Positions 6,598 through 6,674 of a DNA stretch of 6,674 bases are shown one piece after another. This DNA comes from Thermoplasmata archaeon. GTDB taxonomy: Archaea; Thermoplasmatota; Thermoplasmata; RBG-16-68-12; JAGMCJ01. A program made the position numbers and the translations under genes. Below the pieces are notes generated by a model. The model saw only the letters and a program-made list of their open reading frames with translations, had not been told where the DNA came from and did no database searches. How positions within the stretch are numbered: position 1 is the stretch's first letter; every line of letters starts with the position of its first letter. Location: assembly GCA_023129265.1 (NCBI GenBank), contig JAGMCJ010000026.1, forward strand, positions 1 to 6,674. The letters run 5' to 3'.

Positions 6598-6674
6598 CTA
6601 GCAGAAGTCGTCGAGCTTCAGGTGCTGGACCTTATCGTTGCTGAAGAGGGACTCGATGGCCTCGTCGATGAGAT
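6598..6674 (-). CDS. C-terminal end of an unidentified protein (5' part outside window)
   Basis: The minus strand carries an open frame entering from the right edge that ends in a TAG at 6598-6600. Its last 24 residues read LIDEAIESLFSNDKVQHLK followed by LDDFC. Of these 24 codons, 23 end in G or C, matching the strong third-position bias of the neighbouring genes, while the other frames hold stops or show no bias. I do not recognise the family. The C-terminal Cys and the acidic, helical character are the only visible traits. The gene lies 68 bases upstream of the GT4 gene on the same strand, but the promoter-like elements between them suggest separate transcription. Confidence 0.6.
   Translation of the reverse strand, partial: LIDEAIESLFSNDKVQHLKLDDFC

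Overview
The window looks like a stretch of archaeal chromosome. Four protein starts are preceded by AT-rich TATA-type elements about 26 to 32 bases upstream, with little or no room for a leader or a Shine-Dalgarno site. This is the leaderless promoter layout common in Archaea. G+C is moderately high (mid-fifties percent by eye), genes favour G or C at third codon positions, and arginine is often AGG/AGA. A member of the Thermoplasmatota or a related euryarchaeal lineage would fit, but that placement is inference.

Layout from left to right. Positions 1-847 (minus) hold the N-terminal 282 residues of a SufS/CsdA-type cysteine desulfurase (class V aminotransferase); its C-terminus lies outside the window. 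Positions 894-2582 (minus) encode a large polytopic membrane protein that is best explained as a GT-C-type, lipid-donor glycosyltransferase. A 107-base divergent promoter region follows. Then come two plus-strand GT4-family (GT-B fold) glycosyltransferases at 2690-3880 and 3953-5125. The second belongs to a variant subgroup that lacks the usual first glutamate of the EX7E motif and the usual Arg/Lys donor-binding pair. Positions 5141-5357 contain what reads as a 3' gene remnant, possibly the tail of a SAM-dependent methyltransferase, with its reading frame broken at a run of seven C. Convergent to it, 5360-6529 (minus) encodes a third, canonical GT4 glycosyltransferase with a GTG start. The right edge (6598-6674, minus) holds the last 24 codons of an unidentified protein.

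Taken together, the central 5.6 kb is a cell-surface glycan locus. Three cytoplasmic GT4 enzymes would build a glycan, probably on a lipid carrier or a nucleotide-sugar-derived acceptor, and the GT-C protein would act at the outer membrane face using a polyprenyl-phosphate-linked sugar. This could serve S-layer or other glycoprotein N-glycosylation, or an exopolysaccharide. The pathway assignment is inference from gene content; no oligosaccharyltransferase, flippase or sugar-nucleotide gene is visible. The genes lie on alternating strands with separate promoters rather than in one operon. I saw no tRNA, rRNA, CRISPR array, insertion sequence or phage feature.
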